Positions 48,120 to 57,614 are shown, numbered from the stretch's first letter. The stretch is DNA of 64,000 nucleotides from Methylobacterium tarhaniae (GCF_001043955.1 NZ_LABZ01000122.1:1-64000), one strand, 5' to 3'. Made by a program: numbers and translations. Notes: a model not told the origin generated them from the letters alone.

Positions 48120-49027
48120 TGGCGCACCTCCATGGCCGAGCGCAGGCCGTCCGACAAAAGGTTGAACGAGATCGAGGTGATGAAGATCATCACGCCGGGG
48201 AGCGCCGCGACGACCGGGTTGACGTAGATCGCGGTGCGCAGGGTGTTGAGCATCAGGCCCCATTCCGGCTCCGGCGGCTTCACGCCGAGGCCGAGGAAGG
48301 ACAAGCCCGAGGCCAGGATCATCGAGACCGAGATCAGGCTGGTGGCATAGACGAAGACAGGCCCGAGCACGTTGCCGAGCACCTGCACCCGCACCACCGT
48401 GAACGGGTTCGCACCCGAGACCCGCGCCGCCTCGACGTAGTCGCGGTTGCGGATCTGCACCGTGACGCTCTCGGCGACTCGGGTGATCTGGGGCACGAAC
48501 ACGACCGTCAGCGACACGATCGAGTTGAGGATGCCGGCCCCGAGCGCCCCCGAGAGCGCGATGGCGAGCAGCACCGAGGGAAAGGCGAAGAACACGTCGA
48601 CCACGCGCATGATCAGCGTGTTGACCCGGCCGCCGGCATAGCCCGCCAGGATGCCGAGGGCCGATCCGACGAAGAACGCGATGACGACCGGCAGCACGCC
48701 CATGAACAGCGACAGGCGGCCGGCATAGAGGAGCCGTGTGAGCATGTCGCGGCCGAGCTCGTCCGAGCCGAGCCAGTAGGTCGCATCGCCGACATGGCGC
48801 AGGCGCCGGACCATCGAGCCCTTGAACGGGTCCATCGGGGCGATCAGCGGCGCGAAGATCGCCGCGAGCACGATGGCGAGGATCACGAATCCCGCCGTCA
48901 TCGCCACCGGATCGCGGGCGAGCCGCCGCAGCACGCTGCCCCAGTAGCCGCGGGAGGCCACGACCGGGATCTCGGGCGCCGGCACCGAAGCGACGGGATC
49001 GCCCGTGAGGGAGGTCTGGATCGACAT
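48116..49027 (-). CDS. Peptide-type ABC transporter permease (DppC-like)
   Basis: This 303-residue inner-membrane permease has six helices, an N-terminal OppC-like segment (PVAMTAGFVILAIVLAAIFAP) and the ABC-2-type EAA loop (EAARVSGANPFTVVRVQVLGN). It forms the translocation pore with the DppB-like permease encoded just upstream, with 4 bp between the genes. The operon order is SBP, B, C, F, D. Confidence 0.92.
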   Translation of the reverse strand: MSIQTSLTGDPVASVPAPEIPVVASRGYWGSVLRRLARDPVAMTAGFVILAIVLAAIFAPLIAPMDPFKGSMVRRLRHVGDATYWLGSDELGRDMLTRLLYAGRLSLFMGVLPVVIAFFVGSALGILAGYAGGRVNTLIMRVVDVFFAFPSVLLAIALSGALGAGILNSIVSLTVVFVPQITRVAESVTVQIRNRDYVEAARVSGANPFTVVRVQVLGNVLGPVFVYATSLISVSMILASGLSFLGLGVKPPEPEWGLMLNTLRTAIYVNPVVAALPGVMIFITSISFNLLSDGLRSAMEVRQ

Positions 49028-49031
49028 GGGA

Positions 49032-49985
49032 TCAGGCCCTCTCGATGCGGGGGTCGAGGGCGGTCTGCACCACGTCGACCAGGAGGTTGAGGGTGACGAA
49101 GAACATCGCGAGCACCAGGATCGTGCCCTGGAGCAGCGGCAGGTCGCGCTGGAAGATCGCGGCGTTGAGCAGGAACCCGGTGCCCGGCCAGGCGAACACC
49201 GTCTCGATCAGGATCGAGCCGCCGAGCAGGTAGCCGAGCTGCAAGCCCATGATGGCGATGGCGGTGGGGGCGGCGTTCTTGACCACGTGCCGGAAGACGC
49301 CGAATTCCGACAGGCCCTTGGCGCGCAATGCCTGGACGAAGTCCTGGTGCAGGATGTCGCCGACCAGCGCCCGGACGGTGCGGGAGATCACCCCCATCGG
49401 GATCACCGACATGGTGATGGCCGGCAGCAGGATGTAGCGCAGGTGCTCGACATCCGGGACCCAGTTGCCCGAGCCCTGCGGCCCCGCGCCGGTCGGCGGC
49501 AGCCAGCCGAGGGTGGCCGAGAACACGATCACCAGCACGATGCCGAGCCAGTAATGCGGCACGCTGACCCCGAACACCGCGATGGACGAGGCCGCCCGGT
49601 CGAGCCAGGAATCCCGGGCATAGCCGGCGACGAAGCCGAAGAAGGTGCCGAAGGTGAAGCCGATCAGCGTCGCCACCGAGGCGAGGATCAGGCTGTTGCC
49701 GACGGCGCGGCCGACCTCCGACAGGACCGGACGGCCGGTGGCGATCGAGGTGCCGAGGTCGCCGTGCAGAATCTTCCAGAGCCAGAGGCCGTACTGGACC
49801 GGCAGCGGCTTGTCGAAGCCGTAGGCCGCCCGCATCTGCGCCTGCATCTCGGCGGTGGCGTCCACCGGCAGGATCGCGCTCAAGGGATCGCCGGGGGCGA
49901 GGTGGACCAGGAGGAAGCACACCAGGCTGACGCCCAGGGCGACCGGGGCGGCGTAGCCGATGCGCTTGAGGATGAAGAGGATCAT
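49032..49985 (-). CDS. Peptide-type ABC transporter permease (DppB-like)
   Basis: This 317-residue permease has six helices, the typical first helix (ILFILKRIGYAAPVALGVSL) and the EAA-like loop (QALRAKGLSEFGVFRHVVKN). It is the partner of the DppC-like permease. A 287-bp gap with a large inverted-repeat element separates it from the upstream substrate-binding gene, which is unusual for these operons and may change the SBP-to-permease expression ratio. Confidence 0.92.
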   Translation of the reverse strand: MILFILKRIGYAAPVALGVSLVCFLLVHLAPGDPLSAILPVDATAEMQAQMRAAYGFDKPLPVQYGLWLWKILHGDLGTSIATGRPVLSEVGRAVGNSLILASVATLIGFTFGTFFGFVAGYARDSWLDRAASSIAVFGVSVPHYWLGIVLVIVFSATLGWLPPTGAGPQGSGNWVPDVEHLRYILLPAITMSVIPMGVISRTVRALVGDILHQDFVQALRAKGLSEFGVFRHVVKNAAPTAIAIMGLQLGYLLGGSILIETVFAWPGTGFLLNAAIFQRDLPLLQGTILVLAMFFVTLNLLVDVVQTALDPRIERA

Positions 49986-50088
49986 GAGGCGGCGCCGGTT
50001 GTCGGTGTCGTGGGTCCGCCCGGTCGGGGTTGGGCGGGGTCGTGGTGGTGAGGGGCCTGTTGTGCCCCGACGGGTCCGCCACCCTCCG

Positions 50089-50226
50089 CGTCATCCCGGG
50101 GCCGCGTAGCGGAGCCCGGGATCCAGAACCGCAGGTGGTGCAGAACGAAGCGGAACGCCGCCCGCCTCGTCCTGAAGAACCTGGGCGTCTGGATTCCGGG
50201 CTCCGCTGCGCGGCCCCGGAATGACG
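50089..50226. repeat. 138-bp inverted-repeat element inside the ABC operon
   Basis: Arms at 50089-50127 and 50188-50226 (39 bp each) are inverted copies with three mismatches, separated by 60 bp. The arm begins CGTCATYCCGGGGCCGCG. Long palindromes of this style recur in Methylobacterium and Bradyrhizobium genomes. No transposase is encoded, so it is best read as a non-autonomous palindromic repeat (MITE- or REP-like). RNA from either strand would fold into a very long hairpin. Confidence 0.75.
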
Positions 50227-50272
50227 CGATGGCTTCAGTTCGATCGTTGGCCTCCCAGGGGGAGGCGGGCGG

Positions 50273-51901
50273 CTACTTCGCCATGGTGATCGGCGAGAAG
50301 TCCTGGAACCAGCTCTGGGCCTGGACGAAGCCCTGGACCTTCTTGCTCATCGCCCGCGGGTTGACGTCGTGGGTGACCATCAGGAACAGGGCGTCATCCA
50401 CGAACTTCTCGTGGATCTTCTGCAACACTGCCACCTGATCCTTCGGCTCGAAGGTCGTGCGCACCTCGTCGAACAACTTGTCCATCGCCGGATCGCAGTA
50501 AAAGCCCCAGTTGGTGCCGTTCGGCGGCGCCAGGTTGCACTGGGCGTGGCGGATGAAGGCGGTGAACGGATCCTGGATCAGGTAGGAGTAGTTCATCGCG
50601 GTGCCGCCGCGGGCGCTGTCGGACTTGGAGCCGGCACGCCAGATGTTGATCAGCGTGTTCCACTCCACGACCTCGTAATCGACCTTGATGCCGACCTCCG
50701 CGAGGTTCTGCTGGATGAACTCGTTCATCGGCAGCGGCTGCATCTGGCCCGAGCCCGAGGCCGAGATCAGCACCTTGGTGGTCAGCGGCTTGTTCGGTCC
50801 GTAGCCGGCCTCCTTGAGGAGCTTCTTGGCGGCTTCCGGATCATACGAGACCTTGAAGCTCGGCTTGCCGAACCACGGATGGCCGGGTGTCAGGAAGCCC
50901 TGCGCGGGGGTGGCGAGGCCGCCCAGAAATTCCTTCAGGCCCTCGCGGTCGACGGCGAGGTTCGCGGCCTTGCGCACGCGGATGTCGTTCCACGGCGAGC
51001 CCTCGGCCCGCGACAGGTGCCAGGTCCAGTTATGCGGGTACAGGTTGGTGACCAGCGCGAAGCCCGCGGCCTTGAGCGAGGGCACCGCGTCCGGCGCCGG
51101 CGCCTCGATCCAGTCGACCTGGCCGGAGCGGAGCGCCGCCACCCGGGCATTGGCCTCGGGGAGCGGCACGAGCACCATCTTGTCGAGCTTCGGAACGCGG
51201 CCCTTGTCCCAGTATTCCTTGTTCGGCACCAGCTCCAGGCGCTCGCGCGGCACGAAGCCGGTCACCTTCCACGGCCCGGTGCCGGACGGCGCCTTGGCGA
51301 CCGCGTCCCAGCTCTTGCCCTGCTTCTCCCAGTTGGTGGGAGACGACATCAGGATCCAGGCGAGCTGGTAGGGGAAGGTGGCGTCCGGGTTCTTGGTGAC
51401 GATCTCGACGGTCAGCGGATCGACGGCCTTGTACGTAGCGACCGCCGGGATGCGGGTGCGGCCCTGCGCCGACTGGCGCGGATCGAATTGCGGGCTGTCC
51501 GACTTCAGCAGCTTGTCGAGGTTCCACACCACGGCGTTGGCGTCGAAGGCCGAGCCGTCGTGGAAGGTGACCCCGGGGCGGAGCTTGAAGGTCCAGCGGG
51601 TCTTGTCGGCCGGGTCGATCGTCCAGGAGGTGGCGAGGCCGGGCGTCAGGTCGGAGGCCTTGTCGGCCCGGCTGAGGTCCCAGTTGATGAGCGCGTCGTA
51701 CACCGTGTAGCCGGTGAAGCGCATGCCCTCGCCGCCATTGTCGGCCTGGCCGGTGGTGAGCGGGATGTCCGAGGCGGTCATGCCGATGCGCAGCACGCCC
51801 TGTGCGCTCGCAGGCCCCACCAGCGCGAGGGTGAGGGCGAGCCCGGACAGGGTTCGCCCGAGCGCGGACCGGCGCAAGGGCAGGCGGGTAGGCAGCGGCA
51901 T
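50273..51901 (-). CDS. Peptide-type ABC transporter substrate-binding protein
   Basis: This 542-residue secreted protein has a signal peptide (LSGLALTLALVGPASAQG) and a SBP_bac_5 fold. Typical blocks are TFKLRPGVTFHDGSAFDANA near residues 110-130 and TKVLISASGSGQMQP late. Relatives bind peptides, glutathione or nickel, and the sequence does not settle which. It is the first gene of the transporter operon, with the repeat element between it and the permease gene. Confidence 0.92.
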   Translation of the reverse strand: MPLPTRLPLRRSALGRTLSGLALTLALVGPASAQGVLRIGMTASDIPLTTGQADNGGEGMRFTGYTVYDALINWDLSRADKASDLTPGLATSWTIDPADKTRWTFKLRPGVTFHDGSAFDANAVVWNLDKLLKSDSPQFDPRQSAQGRTRIPAVATYKAVDPLTVEIVTKNPDATFPYQLAWILMSSPTNWEKQGKSWDAVAKAPSGTGPWKVTGFVPRERLELVPNKEYWDKGRVPKLDKMVLVPLPEANARVAALRSGQVDWIEAPAPDAVPSLKAAGFALVTNLYPHNWTWHLSRAEGSPWNDIRVRKAANLAVDREGLKEFLGGLATPAQGFLTPGHPWFGKPSFKVSYDPEAAKKLLKEAGYGPNKPLTTKVLISASGSGQMQPLPMNEFIQQNLAEVGIKVDYEVVEWNTLINIWRAGSKSDSARGGTAMNYSYLIQDPFTAFIRHAQCNLAPPNGTNWGFYCDPAMDKLFDEVRTTFEPKDQVAVLQKIHEKFVDDALFLMVTHDVNPRAMSKKVQGFVQAQSWFQDFSPITMAK

Positions 51902-52055
51902 CGTGGAATGTCCCCGTGGTGACTGGCGGGGAGAAGGCTGCAAGAGCCCTGCCAACTGTGACGCGGCGGTGAGCCCGGTTTCCGGGCAGCGGAAATGCCT
52001 AAATTCAAGGCGACTTCGTTCGTGGGCGAACGATCCACATTGAAGTTGCTCTCAT

Positions 52056-52481
52056 GTGAGGCAGGCTTCCGCCCGAGCGGCATCGATCTGCCGGTCGGCG
52101 ACGAGATGGGCGAGGCCGTGCACCAGGGCCCAGGCCGCGGCGGCCCTCGCCGCCTTGGGTCTCGGCGCGCTCCAATTCGGCCTGAGGCGCGGCGGCGTAC
52201 GGCATCGGTTGATGGGCCGGCTCTGGGTCGGGCCGATGGCCGCGGTGGCGCTCAGCTCGTTCGGCATCTCGGGCCTGCGTCAGGTCGGGCCGTTCAGCTG
52301 GATCCACCTCCTGTCGGTGATCACGCTCGTTCTTCTGGTGCGGGCCGTGCTCTACGCGAGGCGGGGACACGTCGCGGCCCATCGCTGGACCATGATCGGG
52401 CTCTATCTCGGCGCGCTGGTGATCACCGGATTGTTCACCCTCCTGCCGGGGCGGATCATGGGGCACGTGGTGTTCGGGTGA
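52056..52481 (+). CDS. DUF2306-like membrane protein, N-terminus uncertain
   Basis: This 141-residue frame has four hydrophobic segments from about residue 28 on. LRRGGVRHRLMGRLWVGPM matches the HRxxG block of DUF2306 proteins, and a second His occurs in VAAHRWTMIGLYLGALV. The first 25 residues are Arg/Ala-rich, unlike the normal hydrophobic start, and GTG 52056 has no ribosome site. The real gene may begin elsewhere, or its 5' end may be decayed. It is shorter than the relative at 10629. Confidence 0.5.
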   Translation: MRQASARAASICRSATRWARPCTRAQAAAALAALGLGALQFGLRRGGVRHRLMGRLWVGPMAAVALSSFGISGLRQVGPFSWIHLLSVITLVLLVRAVLYARRGHVAAHRWTMIGLYLGALVITGLFTLLPGRIMGHVVFG

Positions 52482-52676
52482 GGATGTCAACTCCCGGCTT
52501 CCCAGCGCTGTCGCTCCACGCGACGGTGCTCAAATCCTCGACGTCATCTCGGGTTCTCGACTTCGGCGAGCACCGGGATGACACAGTGAGTTGGCAATGT
52601 GATGGTCAATGAATGGCGTTTGCTTAGAAATTCAGTCGTGCAACACGTCGTCAGATTGAAAGCGCACAGGGAAAAT

Positions 52677-54299
52677 TCACCCCAAAGCCCGCCCCAGCGC
52701 CACCTCCGTCACCGCCCCGATGCCGTTCGCCCCGTAGAGCGCCCGCTCCCGCGCGAGCCGCGTCGCCGCATAGGCCTCGGCGATGGCCGGCGGCGCGCAG
52801 GTGGCCAGGGAGGCGGCGGCGGCCAAGGCAGCGAGGCGGCCGGTGGCGAAGCGGGCGCGGGCCTCCGCGTCGGGGGCCTGGAGCGCCGCGACGATGTCGG
52901 CTTCGGCCTCGCGCACGCCCGGCAGCCCCTCCGCCTCCTCGGCAAGCTCCGCCACGAGGCCCACGACCTCCTCCGGCGCGCGGGAGGCGGCGCGCAGCAC
53001 GTCGAGGGCCATGACGGTGCCGGACCCTTCCCAGATCGCGTTCACCGGCGCCTCGCGATAGAGCCGGGGTAGGGGGCTCTCCTCGACGTAGCCGTTGCCG
53101 CCGAGCGCCTCCATCGCCTCGTAGACGAAGCCGGGCGCGGCCTTGCAGACCGCGTACTTCACCGCCGGGGTGAGGAACCGGGTCCGCGCCGTCTCGCTCC
53201 GGTCGAAGGCGGCCGCGAGGCGGCACGCGAGTGCGGTCTGCGCCTCGCTCTCGAGGGCGAGGTCGGCCAGCACCCGGCGCATCGCCGGCTGGTCGACGAG
53301 GGGCTTCTGGAAGACGTGGCGATGGCGGGCGTGATGGAGGGCCAGCACCAGGGCCATGCGGCACAGGCCCGCCGAGGCGACGGCGCAGTCGAGCCGGGTG
53401 AGCTGCACCATCGCCAGGATGGTCGGGACGCCGCGGCCCTCCTCGCCGATGCGCCACCCGAAGGCCCGGTCGAACTCGACCTCCGACGAGGCGTTCGAGC
53501 GGTTGCCGAGCTTGTCCTTCAGGCGTTGCAGGTGCAGGGCATTCACGGTGCCGTCGGGCCGGTGCCGCGGCACCAGGAGGCAGGTCAGCCCGCCGGGGGC
53601 CTGGGCCAGCACCAGGAAACCGTCGGACATCGGCGCCGAGAAGAACCACTTGTGGCCGGTGAGCGCATAGGTGCCGCCGCCGGTGGGCTCGGCCCGGGTG
53701 GTGTTGGCGCGGACATCCGTGCCGCCCTGCTTCTCGGTCATCCCCATGCCGAGGGTGACGCCGGCCTTCTCGTACCAGGGCCGGAAGGACGGGTCGTAGC
53801 TCCGGCTCGCGATCCGCGGCAGCCAGGCGGCGAGGTGGTCGGGGGCGGGGACGAGCGCCGCGACGGCCGCGCTCGTCATGGTCATCGGGCAGAGATGCCC
53901 GCTCTCGACGCCGGCCACGATGTAGTGGCGCGCCGCCCGGGCGAGATGGCCGCGGGCCCGGGGGCGGCTCGGATCCGCCCCGTCCCAGATCGAGGCGTGC
54001 AGTCCATCCGTGACGCTCGCCGCCATCAGGGCGTGGTAGGCCGGATGGAACTCGATCCGGTCGGCCCGGCGCCCGCTCGCGTCGTGAGTGCGCAGGATCG
54101 GCGGATGCGCGTTGGCGAGGCGGCCGAGATCGAGCCGCTCGGCCGCGCCCCAGCGCGCGCCGAACTCCGCCAGCCCGTCCGCATCCGTGGAGGCACCGAA
54201 GGCCGCGAGGGCACCTCGCAGCGGCGCATCGGCGGAGAACAGGTTCACGTCGCCGAAGGACGGGGTCTGGTTCAGGACGTCTCGGGTGTCGCCGGGCAT
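52677..54299 (-). CDS. AidB-like acyl-CoA dehydrogenase
   Basis: This 540-residue flavoprotein has the N-terminal helical region of the AidB type (VLNQTPSFGDVNLFSADAPL), the flavin-site stretches GMGMTEKQGGTDVRANTT and TGHKWFFSAPMSD, and C-terminal RLYREAPVNAIWEGSGTVMA. E. coli AidB protects DNA from alkylation and binds DNA, but related proteins oxidise acyl-CoA thioesters. The substrate is unknown. It lies 41 bp downstream of the EI24 gene on the same strand. Confidence 0.85.
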   Translation of the reverse strand: MPGDTRDVLNQTPSFGDVNLFSADAPLRGALAAFGASTDADGLAEFGARWGAAERLDLGRLANAHPPILRTHDASGRRADRIEFHPAYHALMAASVTDGLHASIWDGADPSRPRARGHLARAARHYIVAGVESGHLCPMTMTSAAVAALVPAPDHLAAWLPRIASRSYDPSFRPWYEKAGVTLGMGMTEKQGGTDVRANTTRAEPTGGGTYALTGHKWFFSAPMSDGFLVLAQAPGGLTCLLVPRHRPDGTVNALHLQRLKDKLGNRSNASSEVEFDRAFGWRIGEEGRGVPTILAMVQLTRLDCAVASAGLCRMALVLALHHARHRHVFQKPLVDQPAMRRVLADLALESEAQTALACRLAAAFDRSETARTRFLTPAVKYAVCKAAPGFVYEAMEALGGNGYVEESPLPRLYREAPVNAIWEGSGTVMALDVLRAASRAPEEVVGLVAELAEEAEGLPGVREAEADIVAALQAPDAEARARFATGRLAALAAAASLATCAPPAIAEAYAATRLARERALYGANGIGAVTEVALGRALG

Positions 54300-54339
54300 G
54301 GCGCCAGGGTGCGCCGGAGGCGGGCGATCCGCAACCGCC

Positions 54340-55089
54340 TCAGCGCCGGCCCGCGTCGATCCGGTCGCGGTCCATCGCCAGCGGCGGGCGGGCGGCCGGC
54401 GCCTTCAGCAGCCGGTCGCGGCTCAGGCCCTTGTGGACGTGGACCATCAGGGCGATGCCGAAGAGCGGCGTGATCAGGTTGACGATCGGCACCAGCATCA
54501 ACCCGGCGAGCAGGGCGCCGGCCAGCATCACGGTCGCGGTGTGATGGCGCCGCATCGCCCCCGCTTCGGGGAGCGGCCGGAACCGGGCGGCGGCGAGCTC
54601 GAAATACTCGCGGCCCAGAAGGTAGGTGTTGGCGAGGAAGAAGGCCGCGACGTTGATGCCCGGCACCAGCAGCAGCGCCAGGGCCGCGAGGTTGACGGCG
54701 AGCGCGAGCGCGGCGAACCGCACCGTGTAGAGCATCGCCTGGGAGAGCGGCATCGGCTGGCCCGGCACCTCGTCCGGGAAATCGGTGCGCTCGACGATCG
54801 CGGCGGCGTCGTCGAGGAAGTAGCCCGCCACCAGGATCGAGACCGGCGGCAGGATGTAGGCGAGCCCGACGAACAGGCCGGCCCCGGCCAGGAACGACGC
54901 CACGGCGTTGACCATCGCGTAGTCGGTCGAGATCGGGTGGGCGGCGATCAGCGCCGCGATGCCCTTGGTGAGCCCGAACCAGATCAGGAACAGGAGCCCG
55001 ATCGTCAGGCTGAGGGATTTCCACAGAATCTGGCGCAGCGGCGGGGAGAAGACCTGCCGCAGGGCCGCGAAGGCGGCGTTGATCAGCAT
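54340..55089 (-). CDS. EI24/CysZ-like membrane protein
   Basis: This 249-residue integral membrane protein has four to five helices and EI24-family features: ALRQVFSPPLRQILWKSLSL at the N-terminus, then YILPPVSILVAGYFLDDAA, and LANTYLLGREYFELAA later. CysZ members import sulfate in some bacteria, but no cys genes are adjacent. It could form a small operon with the acyl-CoA dehydrogenase gene downstream. Confidence 0.82.
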   Translation of the reverse strand: MLINAAFAALRQVFSPPLRQILWKSLSLTIGLLFLIWFGLTKGIAALIAAHPISTDYAMVNAVASFLAGAGLFVGLAYILPPVSILVAGYFLDDAAAIVERTDFPDEVPGQPMPLSQAMLYTVRFAALALAVNLAALALLLVPGINVAAFFLANTYLLGREYFELAAARFRPLPEAGAMRRHHTATVMLAGALLAGLMLVPIVNLITPLFGIALMVHVHKGLSRDRLLKAPAARPPLAMDRDRIDAGRR

Positions 55090-55250
55090 CGGGAACCTCG
55101 GGAAAGGGCGCGCCGCCGCTCACTTGATGTCGAACGGCGCCGCCGTCCAGGGGCGAAGGCGCCGCGCCGGCTCAACCTTGGCGAACCGCGGATCGCTTCG
55201 CGGGTTGAGGCTGCACCCAGTGTCGCTCGTGGTGCGAGGAGGTTCGACCG

Positions 55251-55640
55251 ATGGACATCGCCGTTGAGAAGGTCTGTGAGTTCATCCTGCGGGCCCGGGC
55301 CCTCGACGTGAAGGAGGGATTGAGCGACCCCGATTCCGGCTCCAACCCGATCGACGACGGCGCCCGCGACGTGCTGGTCGACGGCACCGACGACGCGACC
55401 GAGGAAGAGCTGCGCGAGATGGTCGCCGGCCTCAACGACGACGAGCGGGCCGAGCTGGTGGCGATCCTGTTCGTCGGCCGCGGCGACATGGAGCCGGAGG
55501 AATTTCCCGACGCGGTCCGCCTCGCCCGCGAGCGCGAGGCCGCCGGCACCCGCACCGCCGATTACCTGCTCGGCATCCCGAATGTCGGCGACCTGCTCGA
55601 CGAAGGGCTGGCAGCCCTGGGGCTCAGCTGCGACGTCTGA
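55251..55640 (+). CDS. DUF3775 protein
   Basis: This 129-residue acidic cytosolic protein matches DUF3775: VEKVCEFILRARALDVKEG, then EELREMVAGLNDDERAELVA and a C-terminal LLGIPNVGDLLDEGLAALG. Its function is unknown. It is divergent from the EI24 gene across about 160 bp and converges with the LysR gene downstream. Confidence 0.82.
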   Translation: MDIAVEKVCEFILRARALDVKEGLSDPDSGSNPIDDGARDVLVDGTDDATEEELREMVAGLNDDERAELVAILFVGRGDMEPEEFPDAVRLAREREAAGTRTADYLLGIPNVGDLLDEGLAALGLSCDV

Positions 55641-55697
55641 TCCTCTCGCGCGGGAAGCGTGCCGCCGTTCCGCGGCGGGCCGTGCGCCGCGCGTCGT

Positions 55698-56585
55698 TCA
55701 GGCCCGGAGGTTGCCCTGGCGTTCCAGCCAGGACCGGAAGGCGAGGGTGAGCGGGTCGTCCGCCCGCTCCGCGGGCAGGTAGGTGCAGTAGCTCCGGGCC
55801 GGCAGGAGCGGGCCGGCGAAGGGTGCGACGAGGCGGCCCTGCGCCAGATCCTCCGCCACCAGGGCCGTCGGCCCCATCGCGACGCCGAGCCCGTCCAAGG
55901 CCGCCTGGAGCGTCAGGTAGAAATGGTCGAGGACCAGCGTCGCGGCCGGTTCGAGCCCGGCTCGGCCGGCCCTGGCCAGCCAGTCGTTCCACAACCGGGG
56001 CAGGCTCAGCGTGTGCAGGAGCGTGTGACGCTCCAGGTCGTCGCAGGTTCGCAGCGGGAGCCGGTCGAGCAGCGCCGGGCTGCAGACCGGGACGCGCATC
56101 TCGGACAGGAAGGGCGACGCCACGTAGCCGTAGAACGTGTCCGGCCCGCCGCGGATGATCACGTCGAAGGGGTCGCGCAGGGATTCGGGCGATGCGTTCG
56201 AGGTCTCGAGCCGCACCCGCACGCCCGGATGCGCATCCTGAAACGGCGCCAGCCGCGGCACGAGCCAGCGCAGCGCGAAGGTCGCCGGGGCATTGACCCG
56301 CAGCACTGCCTGGTCGTCGCGCCCGAACCGTGCCGTGGCGTCGGCGATCCGGTCGAGGGCCGGGCCGATTCCGGCCAGGTACGCCCGGGCCGCAGCGGTC
56401 ATCGCGATCCGCCGGTTGTGCCGCTCGAACAACCGCGATCCGAGCCAATCCTCGAGCAGGCGGACGTGCTGGCTGATCGCGCCCTGCGTCACGCCGAGTT
56501 CGCCGGCCGCGTCCTTGAAGCTGCCGAGGCGGGCGGCGGCCTCGAAGGCCCGCATGGCGTTGAGCGGGGGCAAGGACCGCGACAT
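55698..56585 (-). CDS. LysR-family regulator (GcvA-like)
   Basis: This 295-residue regulator has an N-terminal winged HTH (PPLNAMRAFEAAARLGSFKD, then LGVTQGAISQHVRLLEDWLG) and a substrate-binding-like effector domain. It is divergently arranged with the EamA-type transporter, a classic layout where the regulator controls export of its own inducer. The ATG at 56585 begins MSRSLPPLNAM, as in GcvA-type proteins. The effector is unknown. Confidence 0.9.
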   Translation of the reverse strand: MSRSLPPLNAMRAFEAAARLGSFKDAAGELGVTQGAISQHVRLLEDWLGSRLFERHNRRIAMTAAARAYLAGIGPALDRIADATARFGRDDQAVLRVNAPATFALRWLVPRLAPFQDAHPGVRVRLETSNASPESLRDPFDVIIRGGPDTFYGYVASPFLSEMRVPVCSPALLDRLPLRTCDDLERHTLLHTLSLPRLWNDWLARAGRAGLEPAATLVLDHFYLTLQAALDGLGVAMGPTALVAEDLAQGRLVAPFAGPLLPARSYCTYLPAERADDPLTLAFRSWLERQGNLRA

Positions 56586-56763
56586 GGCCAGCGCCTGTTT
56601 CGCAAGAGTTTTCCTGATCGTTACGCCCTGGAATACTGGTTTGCCGACCGGTTTCGCAACAGGCATGCTCATTCGAGCGCGGTGGAGGGGCTGCCTGTCG
56701 AGTGGGTCCGCTGCCCCTCCGCATCGCTCGCTGCCGTCGCGCGGGCGGGTTTCGGGGAACGCA
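56586..56763. promoter_or_regulatory. Divergent LysR/EamA control region with repeats
   Basis: The 178-bp gap holds a direct repeat GTTTCGCAA (56597-56605 and 56651-56659). Inverted copies CCTGTT (56594-56599) and AACAGG (56658-56663) flank it. These are about 60 bp apart and next to the LysR start, as LysR sites usually are. They are candidate binding sites; promoters were not assigned. Confidence 0.4.
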
Positions 56764-57600
56764 ATGACTCCCTTCGTCCTGGCCTGCGTCATGGTCGCGG
56801 CCGTTCTGCATGCCGGCTGGAACGCGGTTCTCCGCGGCGGCAGCGATCGGCTCTGGTCGATGACGCTGATGATGATCGCCGTGGGCTGCACCAGCGCGGT
56901 GGCGGCGGTCTTCCTGCCCTGGCCCGCGCCGGCGAGCTGGCCCTACGTGGCGGCCTCGGCCCTGATCCATGCCGGCTACAACCTGTCGCTCGTGCGTGCC
57001 TACCGGTCGGGGGAGCTGGGGCAGACCTATCCGGTCTCGCGCGGCTCCTCGCCGGTCCTGGTCGCGCTCGGCGCTGCGGCCTTCGCGCACGAGACCCTCA
57101 CCGCCGCCGCCATTCTCGGCATCGCCCTGGTGTCCGGCGGGATCCTGTCCCTGGCCCTGCAGGGCGGGCGCCTGCGGAGCGGCTTCCTGCCCGCCGCCCT
57201 CCTCACCGGGATCCTGATCGGGGCCTACACGGTCGTCGACGGGATCGGGGTGCGGCTCGCCGAAAACAGCCTCGCCTATGCCAACAGCATGTTCCTGCTG
57301 TGGAGCGTCACGACGCCGGCCGTCTACGCCTTCGCGCGCCAGCGGCCTCCGGCCTATACGCGTGCGCAGACCGCGGCGGCGCTCGCCGGCGGACTGGTCT
57401 CGATCGCCGCCTACGGCATCGTGATCTGGGCCATGCAGTACGACGCGATGGGTGTCGTGTCGGCCCTGCGGGAAACCAGCGTGGTCTACGCCGCGATCAT
57501 CGGGCGAGTCTTCCTCGACGAGCGGCTGACCACGCGCCGGATCGGCTCCTGCCTGGCGATCGCCGCCGGGGCGGCCTGCCTGGCCTATCCGGTCGGCTGA
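56764..57600 (+). CDS. EamA/DMT-family transporter
   Basis: This 278-residue inner-membrane protein has ten helices and two EamA halves (FVLACVMVAAVLHAGWNAVL and AALLTGILIGAYTVVDGIGV). The GWNAVLRGG and YPVSRGSSPVLVALGA motifs fit the DMT subgroup of small-solute exporters. It is probably regulated by the divergent LysR gene. It converges with the synthetase gene, with 14 bp between stops. Confidence 0.85.
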   Translation: MTPFVLACVMVAAVLHAGWNAVLRGGSDRLWSMTLMMIAVGCTSAVAAVFLPWPAPASWPYVAASALIHAGYNLSLVRAYRSGELGQTYPVSRGSSPVLVALGAAAFAHETLTAAAILGIALVSGGILSLALQGGRLRSGFLPAALLTGILIGAYTVVDGIGVRLAENSLAYANSMFLLWSVTTPAVYAFARQRPPAYTRAQTAAALAGGLVSIAAYGIVIWAMQYDAMGVVSALRETSVVYAAIIGRVFLDERLTTRRIGSCLAIAAGAACLAYPVG

Positions 57601-57614
57601 AGGCGCAACGGCGG

